Below are positions 1 through 5,513 of a DNA stretch of 5,749 nucleotides, piece by piece. How positions within the stretch are numbered: the first letter of the stretch is position 1; each line of letters opens with the position of its first letter. The position numbers and the translations under genes are program-made. The stretch lies in the NCBI GenBank assembly GCA_030627145.1, contig DAOUSQ010000074.1, positions 1 through 5,749 of the forward strand, read 5' to 3'. The stretch is from Syntrophomonadaceae bacterium. GTDB lineage: Bacteria; Bacillota_B; Syntrophomonadia; Syntrophomonadales; Syntrophomonadaceae. The notes under the pieces were generated by a model. That model saw only the letters and a list, made by a program, of their open reading frames with translations, had not been told where the DNA came from and searched no databases.

Positions 1-4
1 TAAT

Positions 5-10
5 GGAGGT
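5..10 (+). promoter_or_regulatory. Ribosome binding site of the MBL-fold hydrolase gene
   Basis: GGAGGT lies 5 nt before the ATG at 16, a strong Shine-Dalgarno match that supports this start. The octamer ATGGAGGT occurs twice, at 3-10 and again at 16-23 where it includes the start codon itself, so a second SD-like sequence sits inside the first codons. No usable start codon follows that second copy at proper spacing, so the first copy is taken as the working site. Confidence 0.75.
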
Positions 11-15
11 TTATA

Positions 16-846
16 ATGGAGGTAAATATTACGATACTTGTTGAAAATACTACTCCTGCAGCACCACTTGTCGGAGAGTATGGTTTTTCTGCTTTACTGA
101 CAGTAGATGATAGAAAAATACTTTTTGATACCGGCAGTTCAGATGCAATATTTAAAAACAGTAATTATCTTGGTGCCGGGCTTGACAAAGTTGATGCTAT
201 AGTTATCAGTCATGGACATTTTGATCACACTGGTGCTGTTGTTCCGTTTTTAGAGAAATACGGCAAGAAACAGTTTTATGCTCATTCCAATATTTTTGCT
301 AAAAGGTTTGCGCCTGCAGGTAATAATCAATACCGGGATATAAGCTGTGTTTTCTCTAAAGAGGAAATGGTTGATGCTGGTGCTGAGATTAATTTTACTG
401 ATAATTTTTATGAAATATTTCCCGGTGTATATGCAACTGGTGAAATTCCAAGAATGACTGACTATGAGGATGTAGGTGGAAAGTTCGTGGTTGAAGTCAA
501 TGGGAGTTTGCAGGAGGATAAAATACCAGATGATATGGCTTTAGTAATTAATCACCCGGATGGTTTAATAATTATTAGTGGTTGTGCTCATTCGGGAATA
601 ATAAATACCATAAAATATGCCGTGGAAAAAACAGGAAGGTCTGAGATATTAGCTTTTGTAGGTGGAACACATTTAATAAGAGCTTCTGAAGAAAGATTAC
701 AAAAGACTATTGCCGCTCTTGAATTATATAATGTTCAAAAGTGTATTGTATCTCATTGTACAGGTTTCTATGCTGCTGCAAAGCTATATAATGCACTGGG
801 CAACAGGGTAATCAAAGGAGAAACAGGTATGAGTTTCATGTTTTAA
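16..846 (+). CDS. MBL-fold metallo-hydrolase, dihydropterin-synthase-like (COG1237) group
   Basis: Predicted cytoplasmic metal-dependent hydrolase of the metallo-beta-lactamase superfamily, 276 residues, a normal full length for the group. Visible metal-site elements in order are an LFDTG strand (D38), SHGHFDHTG (H66, H68, D70, H71), SGCAHSG (H192), GGTHL (H219) and SHCTG (H247). The CAHSG, GGTHL and SHCTG combination is typical of the DHPS-like branch rather than of beta-lactamases or glyoxalase II. Archaeal relatives are annotated as the aminobenzene-phosphate dihydropterin synthase of methanopterin synthesis. Bacterial members are mostly uncharacterised, so no substrate is claimed. No signal peptide is visible. 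The start is fixed by GGAGGT 5 nt upstream. A 265-bp non-coding gap separates it from the next gene, so co-transcription is uncertain. No clear rho-independent terminator follows the stop. Confidence 0.9.
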   Translation: MEVNITILVENTTPAAPLVGEYGFSALLTVDDRKILFDTGSSDAIFKNSNYLGAGLDKVDAIVISHGHFDHTGAVVPFLEKYGKKQFYAHSNIFAKRFAPAGNNQYRDISCVFSKEEMVDAGAEINFTDNFYEIFPGVYATGEIPRMTDYEDVGGKFVVEVNGSLQEDKIPDDMALVINHPDGLIIISGCAHSGIINTIKYAVEKTGRSEILAFVGGTHLIRASEERLQKTIAALELYNVQKCIVSHCTGFYAAAKLYNALGNRVIKGETGMSFMF

Positions 847-987
847 TCGTTTTATTTTTATAGTTTATGGTACTAAAACCAGCATAGCAAAACATGTAAA
901 TTTTTAGTTCAGATAAAGTATTATGGTTAATAAAAAAATTTCATTTAACAGACTATCATTAATTGATATTTCAAAGAAGAATTATAA

Positions 988-1084
988 AAGTAATAGGGGA
1001 AGGGTTAGGAGTAAGGCGAATAACGGTTGAATAAAAAAAGGTTGCTTACGAAAAATCCTTACATCTAACTCCTCACTCCTTACT
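988..1084. repeat. Imperfect palindromic intergenic repeat, copy 1
   Basis: A 97-bp imperfect palindrome. The left arm (from about 989) and the reverse complement of the right arm (ending 1084) agree at about 20 of 28 positions and share AGTAA at the outer end and GTAAGG at the inner end. A diverged copy lies at 4191-4280 in the opposite orientation. The two copies share near-identical outer arms, for example GGAGTAAGG and AACTCCTCAC, with an unrelated central loop. No convincing target duplication flanks it. It ends 27 bp before the Lon gene start, so a transcript entering from upstream would carry the hairpin in its leader. The rest of the gap (847-987) is AT-rich, and I see no confident promoter or terminator there. 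Confidence 0.75.
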
Positions 1085-1111
1085 AGTATTATGGGGGATG
1101 GGGTGTGATGT

Positions 1112-3562
1112 ATGAACGGGAATAAGTACAGAGTTAACACCAGGTATCTTCGAAAAAACTGCAAGCCTTCTATTTTTAATTTTGAAAGTACAGCTGAAAT
1201 AAAGCCACTGACAGGGATAATTGGACAGGATCGTGCGGTTCGGTCAGTGTCTTTTGGACTTGATATTGATAACAACAATTATAATATTTATCTGGCCGGA
1301 ACATTTGGAACAGGTAAAACAAGTCTGGCAAGAGGAATGCTGGAGAAAAAAGCTATAAAAAAACCAGTTCCTTCAGACTGGTGTTATGTATATAATTTCA
1401 GAAATCCCGGTACTCCAAAAGCAATAGAATTGCCAGCAGGAATGGGTAAGGAATTCAAAAAAGATGTTTCTGTTCAAATAGACAGGGCTGTTAAACAGAT
1501 TAGCAAAGGATTTGAGAGCGAAGATTTTGAATTTAAGAAAAATGATATACTAAATAGTTTTGTTAAAGAAACTAATGTAATGTATATGCAGCTTGAGGAA
1601 CTGGCGCATTCATTTGGTTTTTCTATTACTAAAAGCCAGAATGGAATAACAACTGTTCCGCTTAAAGAAAATGGAGAAGTACTGAATCAGGAAGAATACC
1701 TTGCTTTACCTGAAGCAGAACGGTCTGAAATAATGAGGAAAAGTGCAATTGTCCAGGAAAAATTAAACGAGGCCTTCAGGCAGTATAAAGATCTGGAGAA
1801 ATTTATTAAGGCAAAAATTAAAGATCTTGAAAAAGAAACAGCAAGAGCCATAAGTGTTTCCTATTTTGCCTTTCTCGTTGATAAATATCGTATATTTAAA
1901 GATATTGTAGAGTATCTGGAAGATATGCAGCAGGATTTACTTGCTAATGTAGAACTATTTGTTAAACAAGAAGAAGAAAATGTAACATTCAATATTTTTC
2001 GCAATTTCAATAAGCGAACATTCTCGCGCCGTTACCAGGTAAATCTTATTGTCGATAATTCAGAGCTAAAGCATGCACCTATAGTTTTTGAAACTGATCC
2101 GACTTATTCAAATTTATTTGGACAGATTGAATACGAAGGTGAATTCGGAGTGCTTGCTACAGACTTTTCCAAGATTAAAGCGGGCTCCGTACACCAGGCA
2201 AATGGAGGATATCTGGTACTACACGTTAACGATATTATTAAGAATTACTACATCTGGGAAACGCTAAAAAAGATACTTGAGAATCAAGAAATAAAAATAG
2301 AAAATTTCAACCGAATCTTTGGTCTAAATAATGTGGAGACTTTAGAGCCCGAACCAATACCAGTTAAATTAAAGGTTATTTTAATAGGAGAAGCACTGTA
2401 TTATTATCTTCTTCATTCCTATGATGAAGAATTTAGAAAACTATTTAAAATAAGAGCTGATTTTGATATGCAGATGGATAGAACCAGAAAACATATCAAT
2501 GAATATGCAAAGTTCATCAGTTGTGTCTGTGAGAATGAAAAACTAAGGCATTTTAATCCTGAAGCTGTAGCAGCAGTCGTTGATTACGGCAGCCGTATGG
2601 CAGACGACCAGAATAAATTAACAACCCTATTCAATAAAGTGGCAGAAATTATTTATGAAGCAAATGAATGGGCAAATTATGATAATGCAAGTATTATAGG
2701 TGCAGAGCACGTAAAAAAGGCTATATCAGAAAAGACATATCGTTTATCGATGCTAGAAGAAAGAATTCAAGAATTAATAAAAAATGAAACTCTGATGATA
2801 AATGTTGAAGGGGAAAAGATCGGCGAAATTAATGGTTTGGCTATATATCAAATGGGCGATCATGTTTTTGGGAAACCGTTTAGGATAACAGCAAAAACAT
2901 TTATGGGTGAGAAAGGGTTAGTTAATATTGAACGAGAAGTTCGCCTGAGCGGGACTATACATAGTAAGGGTATATTAACTTTAAACGGGTATTTAGGAGC
3001 ACAGTATGCTCAGGATAAAAACCTATCTCTATCTGCCAGTATTACATTTGAACAGAGTTATCAGGGAGTAGAGGGTGATAGTGCTTCAGCAGCTGAATTA
3101 TGTGCTTTAATATCGAGTCTGGCAGGAGTACCTATTTTTCAGGGAATAGCTATGACAGGTTCCGTAAATCAAAATGGGGAGATTCAACCCGTAGGTGGAG
3201 TTAATCAAAAAATTGAAGGTTTTTTTAGGGTTTGTCAGAATCAGGGTCTGGATGGGAAGCAGGGAGTTGTTATTCCTAGGCAGAACATATCCAATCTTAT
3301 GTTGGATGAAGAAGTAGTCATTGCAGTAAAAAATAGAAAATTCAATATATGGGCAATTAAACATATAAACGAGGGATTGGAAATACTTACTGGAATAACA
3401 GCTGGAGAGAGAGATGAATCTGGTAAATTTACGCCAGGAAGCATACACGATCTGGTAGATAATAAACTAAAAAAATGGAATTATCAGCGAAGAATGGTGA
3501 AGAATAAATCTCATTATAGCATTCGTCAAAATCAATCTTCTATTAGAAGGAGGAGGAGATAA
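1112..3562 (+). CDS. Lon-like (LonB-type) ATP-dependent protease with AAA ATPase and C-terminal Ser-Lys peptidase domain
   Basis: Predicted cytoplasmic ATP-driven serine protease of 816 residues, of the AAA_32 plus Lon_C type (related to E. coli YcbZ), not classical LonA. It lacks the large LonA N-terminal substrate domain. ATPase region: GIIGQDRA (35-42), then Walker A GTFGTGKT (63-70, K69). A charged, helical and probably coiled-coil insertion spans about 120-300. The second half of the ATPase begins with HQANGGYLVL (361-370) and includes a sensor-like region with FKIRADFD (445-452). Peptidase domain from about 565: nucleophile S657 in EGDSAS and general base K700 in GGVNQK. Residues beyond about 785 are a basic tail ending in five arginines. 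ATG 1112 is the earliest possible start because an in-frame TGA lies at 1106-1108. Its SD is G-rich (GGGG, 1100-1103) and not canonical. The stop overlaps the lipoprotein start. Confidence 0.93.
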   Translation: MNGNKYRVNTRYLRKNCKPSIFNFESTAEIKPLTGIIGQDRAVRSVSFGLDIDNNNYNIYLAGTFGTGKTSLARGMLEKKAIKKPVPSDWCYVYNFRNPGTPKAIELPAGMGKEFKKDVSVQIDRAVKQISKGFESEDFEFKKNDILNSFVKETNVMYMQLEELAHSFGFSITKSQNGITTVPLKENGEVLNQEEYLALPEAERSEIMRKSAIVQEKLNEAFRQYKDLEKFIKAKIKDLEKETARAISVSYFAFLVDKYRIFKDIVEYLEDMQQDLLANVELFVKQEEENVTFNIFRNFNKRTFSRRYQVNLIVDNSELKHAPIVFETDPTYSNLFGQIEYEGEFGVLATDFSKIKAGSVHQANGGYLVLHVNDIIKNYYIWETLKKILENQEIKIENFNRIFGLNNVETLEPEPIPVKLKVILIGEALYYYLLHSYDEEFRKLFKIRADFDMQMDRTRKHINEYAKFISCVCENEKLRHFNPEAVAAVVDYGSRMADDQNKLTTLFNKVAEIIYEANEWANYDNASIIGAEHVKKAISEKTYRLSMLEERIQELIKNETLMINVEGEKIGEINGLAIYQMGDHVFGKPFRITAKTFMGEKGLVNIEREVRLSGTIHSKGILTLNGYLGAQYAQDKNLSLSASITFEQSYQGVEGDSASAAELCALISSLAGVPIFQGIAMTGSVNQNGEIQPVGGVNQKIEGFFRVCQNQGLDGKQGVVIPRQNISNLMLDEEVVIAVKNRKFNIWAIKHINEGLEILTGITAGERDESGKFTPGSIHDLVDNKLKKWNYQRRMVKNKSHYSIRQNQSSIRRRRR
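3547..3558 (+). promoter_or_regulatory. Ribosome binding site of the lipoprotein gene, embedded in the end of the Lon gene
   Basis: AAGGAGGAGGAG is an extended Shine-Dalgarno tract ending 3 nt before the ATG at 3562; upstream GGAGG registers within it give more usual spacing. It lies inside the last codons of the protease gene and is read there as arginine codons (AGA and AGG), producing the penta-arginine terminus. With the TAATG stop/start overlap it indicates translational coupling of the two genes. Confidence 0.85.
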
Positions 3563-3900
3563 TGAAGAAAAGGTCTTTTATTTCTATTTTCTTTATTTTG
3601 CTTATGTTATTTACCAGCGGATGTAAATTCGATTTCCAGCAAATGTTTCAATCTTCAAAAGCCATTGAAGAAAAACCTGTAAAAGTTGAAATAATTTTTA
3701 CAGATGGTGAAAGTCTGGTAGGTTATATAAAAAGTCTTGGCATAGAAGAAAACGGCAGGGTGTATGTGGGAGGGTCATCATTAAATTATCTTTATGATAA
3801 AAATGGTAATATTATTGGTTCTTATAATTACCAGAGAGTTCTATACATAAAACTTGTTCCTGAAGAAACTCCAACTCAAAAAAATATTAGTGAAAAATAA
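3562..3900 (+). CDS. Small predicted lipoprotein of unknown function
   Basis: 112 residues. The N terminus has a basic MKKR, a hydrophobic core (about 6-17) and a lipobox-like FTSGC with C21, the signature of a type II (lipoprotein) signal peptide. Threonine at -3 is less usual than leucine, so lipidation is probable rather than certain. The mature protein would be about 92 residues anchored to the outer face of the cytoplasmic membrane. It has a short linker followed by a beta-rich segment (about 40-98, from VKVEIIFTDGESLVGYIKSL to QRVLYIKLV) that could form one small barrel. I do not recognise the family. The start is fixed by a very strong SD and the TAATG overlap with the upstream Lon gene, so the two are almost certainly co-expressed. 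A functional link to the cytoplasmic protease is not obvious. Confidence 0.85.
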   Translation: MKKRSFISIFFILLMLFTSGCKFDFQQMFQSSKAIEEKPVKVEIIFTDGESLVGYIKSLGIEENGRVYVGGSSLNYLYDKNGNIIGSYNYQRVLYIKLVPEETPTQKNISEK

Positions 3901-3907
3901 CCTGGTT

Positions 3908-4087
3908 ATGGATGAATTAATAAAAGAAAGCATATTATTCTTTAAGGCCCGTGCGTTAAATATTTCTGTTAATAAAGGGAGAAGAGAAAATATAAATATA
4001 ACCGATTGGACTGAAAATTGTATTAAAGGAAAAAGCAACTATTCAGAAGTTTTGTTGCAGGATGGATTATCTTCAGTTTTAATGTAA
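3908..4087 (+). CDS. Doubtful small ORF, hypothetical protein of 59 residues
   Basis: An open frame of 59 codons starts MDELIKESILFFKARALN seven nucleotides after the lipoprotein stop. The first part reads like a helical, charged protein segment, and the composition, including a WTENC stretch, is not obviously random. Against it, there is no Shine-Dalgarno sequence before ATG 3908 and no recognised domain. The frame also stays open back to an ATG at 3854 inside the lipoprotein gene. It could be a real third gene of the Lon-lipoprotein unit, translated by reinitiation after the close upstream stop, or the remnant of a longer decayed gene. Confidence 0.35.
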   Translation: MDELIKESILFFKARALNISVNKGRRENINITDWTENCIKGKSNYSEVLLQDGLSSVLM

Positions 4088-4131
4088 GTTCTGTTACTAT
4101 AAAATTAAGGATGTTAACTTAACTTTCGGAG

Positions 4132-4144
4132 TAGATAATATCTA
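4132..4144. repeat. Short perfect palindrome TAGATAATATCTA
   Basis: TAGATA and TATCTA are reverse complements around one central A in otherwise AT-rich non-coding DNA. It could be an operator half-site pair, but in sequence of this composition chance is a fair explanation. No promoter elements that I trust lie next to it. Confidence 0.25.
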
Positions 4145-4190
4145 ATTTAACACAATAGCAAAAATAAAATTTCATTAACCACGAGAAATA

Positions 4191-4280
4191 AGTAAGAGGT
4201 GAGGAGTTCTTGTAAGCGGTATCTTTCTAAATTAATAGATATTCCCTAACACCTTACTCCTACCCCTTCAGCTGTTACTT
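4191..4280. repeat. Imperfect palindromic intergenic repeat, copy 2 (inverted relative to copy 1)
   Basis: A 90-bp imperfect palindrome. Its reverse complement aligns along both arms with the repeat at 988-1084. The left arm matches at about 24 of 29 positions, including AAGTAA and GGAGTAAGG, and the right arm includes AACTCCTCAC. Here the stem is extended inward by TATCT (4220-4224) pairing with AGATA (4237-4241) around an AT-rich loop, so the RNA or single strand could fold along almost its whole length. It lies between the Lon-lipoprotein unit and the downstream gene cluster. No poly-T tract follows on either strand, so a simple intrinsic terminator role is not supported. Confidence 0.75.
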
Positions 4281-4337
4281 ATATGATAGCTTTTATGGAA
4301 CAGTAAAGAATAATCTTCTATCAAGCGCGAAAGTTGT

Positions 4338-4343
4338 AATACT
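4338..4343 (+). repeat. Left target-site duplication of the MITE-like element (AATACT)
   Basis: AATACT directly abuts the left terminal inverted repeat, and an identical hexamer directly abuts the right one at 4494-4499. This perfect 6-bp direct repeat at the exact ends is the expected scar of transposition. Confidence 0.75.
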
Positions 4344-4493
4344 GATTCCACTGCAAAAACCTATTTCCGCTCTTAAAAGTGGTAGAATATACTCTATTTC
4401 TATTAAAAAACGGTACCTATAAGGTCTAAAAATGCCTTTTTTCGCTCTGCATGGAGTGAATGATTTCTCAAATGGACTTTTTGCAGTGGAATC
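4344..4493. mobile_element. MITE-like non-autonomous transposable element, 150 bp
   Basis: The element begins GATTCCACTGCAAAAA (4344-4359) and ends with its exact reverse complement TTTTTGCAGTGGAATC (4478-4493): 16 of 16 bases pair. Both ends are bordered by AATACT, a 6-bp target duplication. The 118 bp between the arms encode no credible protein, so it cannot move by itself and would depend on the transposase of a related insertion sequence elsewhere in the genome. I cannot name the parent family from the ends alone. Perfect arms and an intact duplication suggest fairly recent insertion. It interrupts the 5' region of the downstream cluster: its right end is 27 bp before the zinc-protein start and only 12 bp before that gene's SD core. 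Confidence 0.8.
4380..4393 (+). promoter_or_regulatory. Possible promoter -10 region inside the MITE-like element
   Basis: TGGTAGAAT (4380-4388) resembles an extended -10 (TGn followed by a hexamer matching TATAAT at 5 of 6). TATACT at 4388-4393 is an overlapping alternative, also 5 of 6. No good -35 lies 16-18 bp upstream of either. The near-palindrome TAGAATATACTCTA (4383-4396) overlaps them. If active, it would drive the downstream cluster with a leader of roughly 120 nt. This is weak evidence in AT-rich DNA. Confidence 0.25.
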
Positions 4494-4499
4494 AATACT
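4494..4499 (+). repeat. Right target-site duplication of the MITE-like element (AATACT)
   Basis: Identical to the hexamer at 4338-4343 and immediately adjacent to the right terminal inverted repeat. Removing the element and one hexamer gives an inferred empty site GTTGTAATACTAAATAAGG, leading straight into the SD of the zinc-protein gene. Confidence 0.75.
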
Positions 4500-4520
4500 A
4501 AATAAGGGGAGGGTAAAAAA

Positions 4521-4700
4521 ATGGATTATATTCCTGCAAGGTGTCTTATATGTGGAAAGACCTATGATGTCCCTGAAGATCACAAAGACTATAAGAAAAT
4601 TGTGGAGAAAGGCAAGGCGTCCACTTTTATATGTGATATGTGCAGCAAAAAGGTGCGCCATGAATCTGATGAGAAAAGAAAGCCCAAAAAGCCGATGTAG
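4521..4700 (+). CDS. Small double-CxxC zinc-ribbon-like protein, DUF2197/YlaI-like
   Basis: A 59-residue protein with two cysteine pairs, CLIC (C8, C11) and CDMC (C38, C41), separated by a charged helical stretch with HKDYKKI (21-27). It ends in a lysine-rich tail (KRKPKKP). Four cysteines in this spacing indicate one structural zinc site. Length, layout and the flanking residues resemble the DUF2197 (YlaI) family of small Firmicutes proteins, whose role is unknown; the family call comes from memory of the pattern. The start is well supported: GGGGAGGG (4506-4513) lies 7 nt before the ATG. It is the first gene of a tight cluster, and the hydrolase start follows 16 bp after its stop. A longer open frame overlapping it in another phase is not coding. 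Confidence 0.82.
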   Translation: MDYIPARCLICGKTYDVPEDHKDYKKIVEKGKASTFICDMCSKKVRHESDEKRKPKKPM

Positions 4701-4704
4701 ATTT

Positions 4705-4711
4705 AGGGAGG
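4705..4711 (+). promoter_or_regulatory. Ribosome binding site supporting the TTG start of the hydrolase
   Basis: GGGAGGT (4705-4711) is 5 nt before TTG 4717. No ATG or GTG lies at suitable spacing, and the next residues (KTIEIVKPD) look like a natural N terminus, so the TTG start is accepted. Confidence 0.8.
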
Positions 4712-4716
4712 TCTAA

Positions 4717-5487
4717 TTGAAAACCATAGAAATTGTTAAGCCGGATAAACAAAAGCTTATAGCTTATTTATTCAAACCGGAAATGAATTATGAATATATG
4801 CTTATTATCTGTCATGGATTCAGGGGTACGAAAGAAAATAGTGGAAAGATATTTTCTTTTGCTAATCGTCTCAATCAACTGGGTATGGGAGTTGTCGCTT
4901 TTGATTTTTTAGGAAGTGGCCAAAGTGATGGAGATTTTAACGATGTTACACTTTCCCGCCAGGCTGATGATCTTTCTTGTGTAATTGATTATGTTTATTT
5001 AGAATATAATATACCTGTAATATTACTGGGAAGGAGTTTTGGAGGCAGTACCGTTCTTGCAGGGGGTACAAGGGATGAACGCGTTGCAGGATATATACTA
5101 TGGTCTACTCCAGTAAAGATGTATGAAACATTTGCAAAAATGTTGGGAGAAGATTTTAATCGGTTAATATCAGGAAAAACTATTAATTTGACTGATGAAG
5201 CAGGTACTTTTGAAATAAAACCAGGAATTATAAAAGATTTCGATCAACATAATATGAATGAATATCTTTTTGCCATAGGAAAGAGACCAGTACTGGTAGT
5301 CCATGGACTTGAAGATGAAGTTGTAGACTGGTCAAATGCTAAAGAGATTAATGAATATACTCAAGACTCAAAACTGTATTTAATAGAGCATGCTGATCAC
5401 AGGTTCACGAATAAAATAATTGAACGGGAAGACCTTACTATCCAGTGGTTGAAGAATACGTTTTACCAAAATGAAGGAGTGGGTTAA
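4717..5487 (+). CDS. Alpha/beta-fold serine hydrolase (esterase/acyl-aminopeptidase-like)
   Basis: A 256-residue soluble alpha/beta hydrolase, presumably an ester or amide hydrolase acting in the cytoplasm, since no signal peptide is seen. The fold's landmarks appear in order: oxyanion-hole segment CHGFRGTKE (32-40), the FDFLGSGQSDG loop (62-72), nucleophile elbow GRSFGG with S107, acid residue D200 in HGLEDEVV, and catalytic histidine H228 in HADHRF. A cap region of about 60 residues lies between the core strands (about 133-188). The pattern resembles the family holding feruloyl/cinnamoyl esterases and serine aminopeptidase-like enzymes, but the substrate cannot be read from sequence. It starts at TTG behind a strong SD, 16 bp after the zinc-protein gene, and an SD for the next gene is embedded in its 3' end, so all three are probably one transcript. 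Confidence 0.9.
   Translation: MKTIEIVKPDKQKLIAYLFKPEMNYEYMLIICHGFRGTKENSGKIFSFANRLNQLGMGVVAFDFLGSGQSDGDFNDVTLSRQADDLSCVIDYVYLEYNIPVILLGRSFGGSTVLAGGTRDERVAGYILWSTPVKMYETFAKMLGEDFNRLISGKTINLTDEAGTFEIKPGIIKDFDQHNMNEYLFAIGKRPVLVVHGLEDEVVDWSNAKEINEYTQDSKLYLIEHADHRFTNKIIEREDLTIQWLKNTFYQNEGVG
5474..5479 (+). promoter_or_regulatory. Shine-Dalgarno site near the end of the hydrolase gene, start of the next gene unresolved
   Basis: AAGGAG is a clear SD-like sequence within the last hydrolase codons. The only canonical start in the downstream membrane-protein frame is ATG 5514, which is 34 nt away. At more usual spacing (10 nt) the frame offers ATA at 5490. The site therefore points to a non-standard start or to an altered start codon. 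Confidence 0.5.
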
Positions 5488-5513
5488 GCATAGATTTTAC
5501 CAGTATACAATCG

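Noticed and set aside
895..990. Possible promoters for the Lon gene, such as TATTAT at 919-924 or TTGATA at 963-968
   Set aside because: Neither has a partner hexamer at acceptable spacing. In DNA this AT-rich such matches are expected by chance.
988..1084. The palindromic repeats as CRISPR or as intrinsic terminators
   Set aside because: There are only two diverged copies, with no regular spacers, and no poly-T tract follows the hairpins on either strand.
982..1278. A 98-codon - strand frame over the palindrome and the Lon start
   Set aside because: It is a low-complexity leucine-rich product arising from the palindromic repeat and the complement of the Lon gene.
3107..3448. Two overlapping - strand frames within the Lon gene
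   Set aside because: They are antisense to the strongly conserved peptidase domain and have no recognisable protein features.
883..4165. Shared ATAGCAAAA near 883-892 and 4155-4165 as evidence of a larger repeat around the palindromes
   Set aside because: The match is short and AT-rich. Because the palindromes are in opposite orientation, it does not continue the same alignment.
4293..4661. A 122-codon open frame on the - strand
   Set aside because: It runs antisense across the MITE-like element and the zinc-protein gene, shows no domain and has no supporting start signal.
4432..4716. A 94-codon open frame on the + strand overlapping the zinc-protein gene
   Set aside because: Its first 20 or so codons come from the MITE-like element. 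It has no SD and conflicts in frame with the well-supported double-CxxC gene at 4521-4700.
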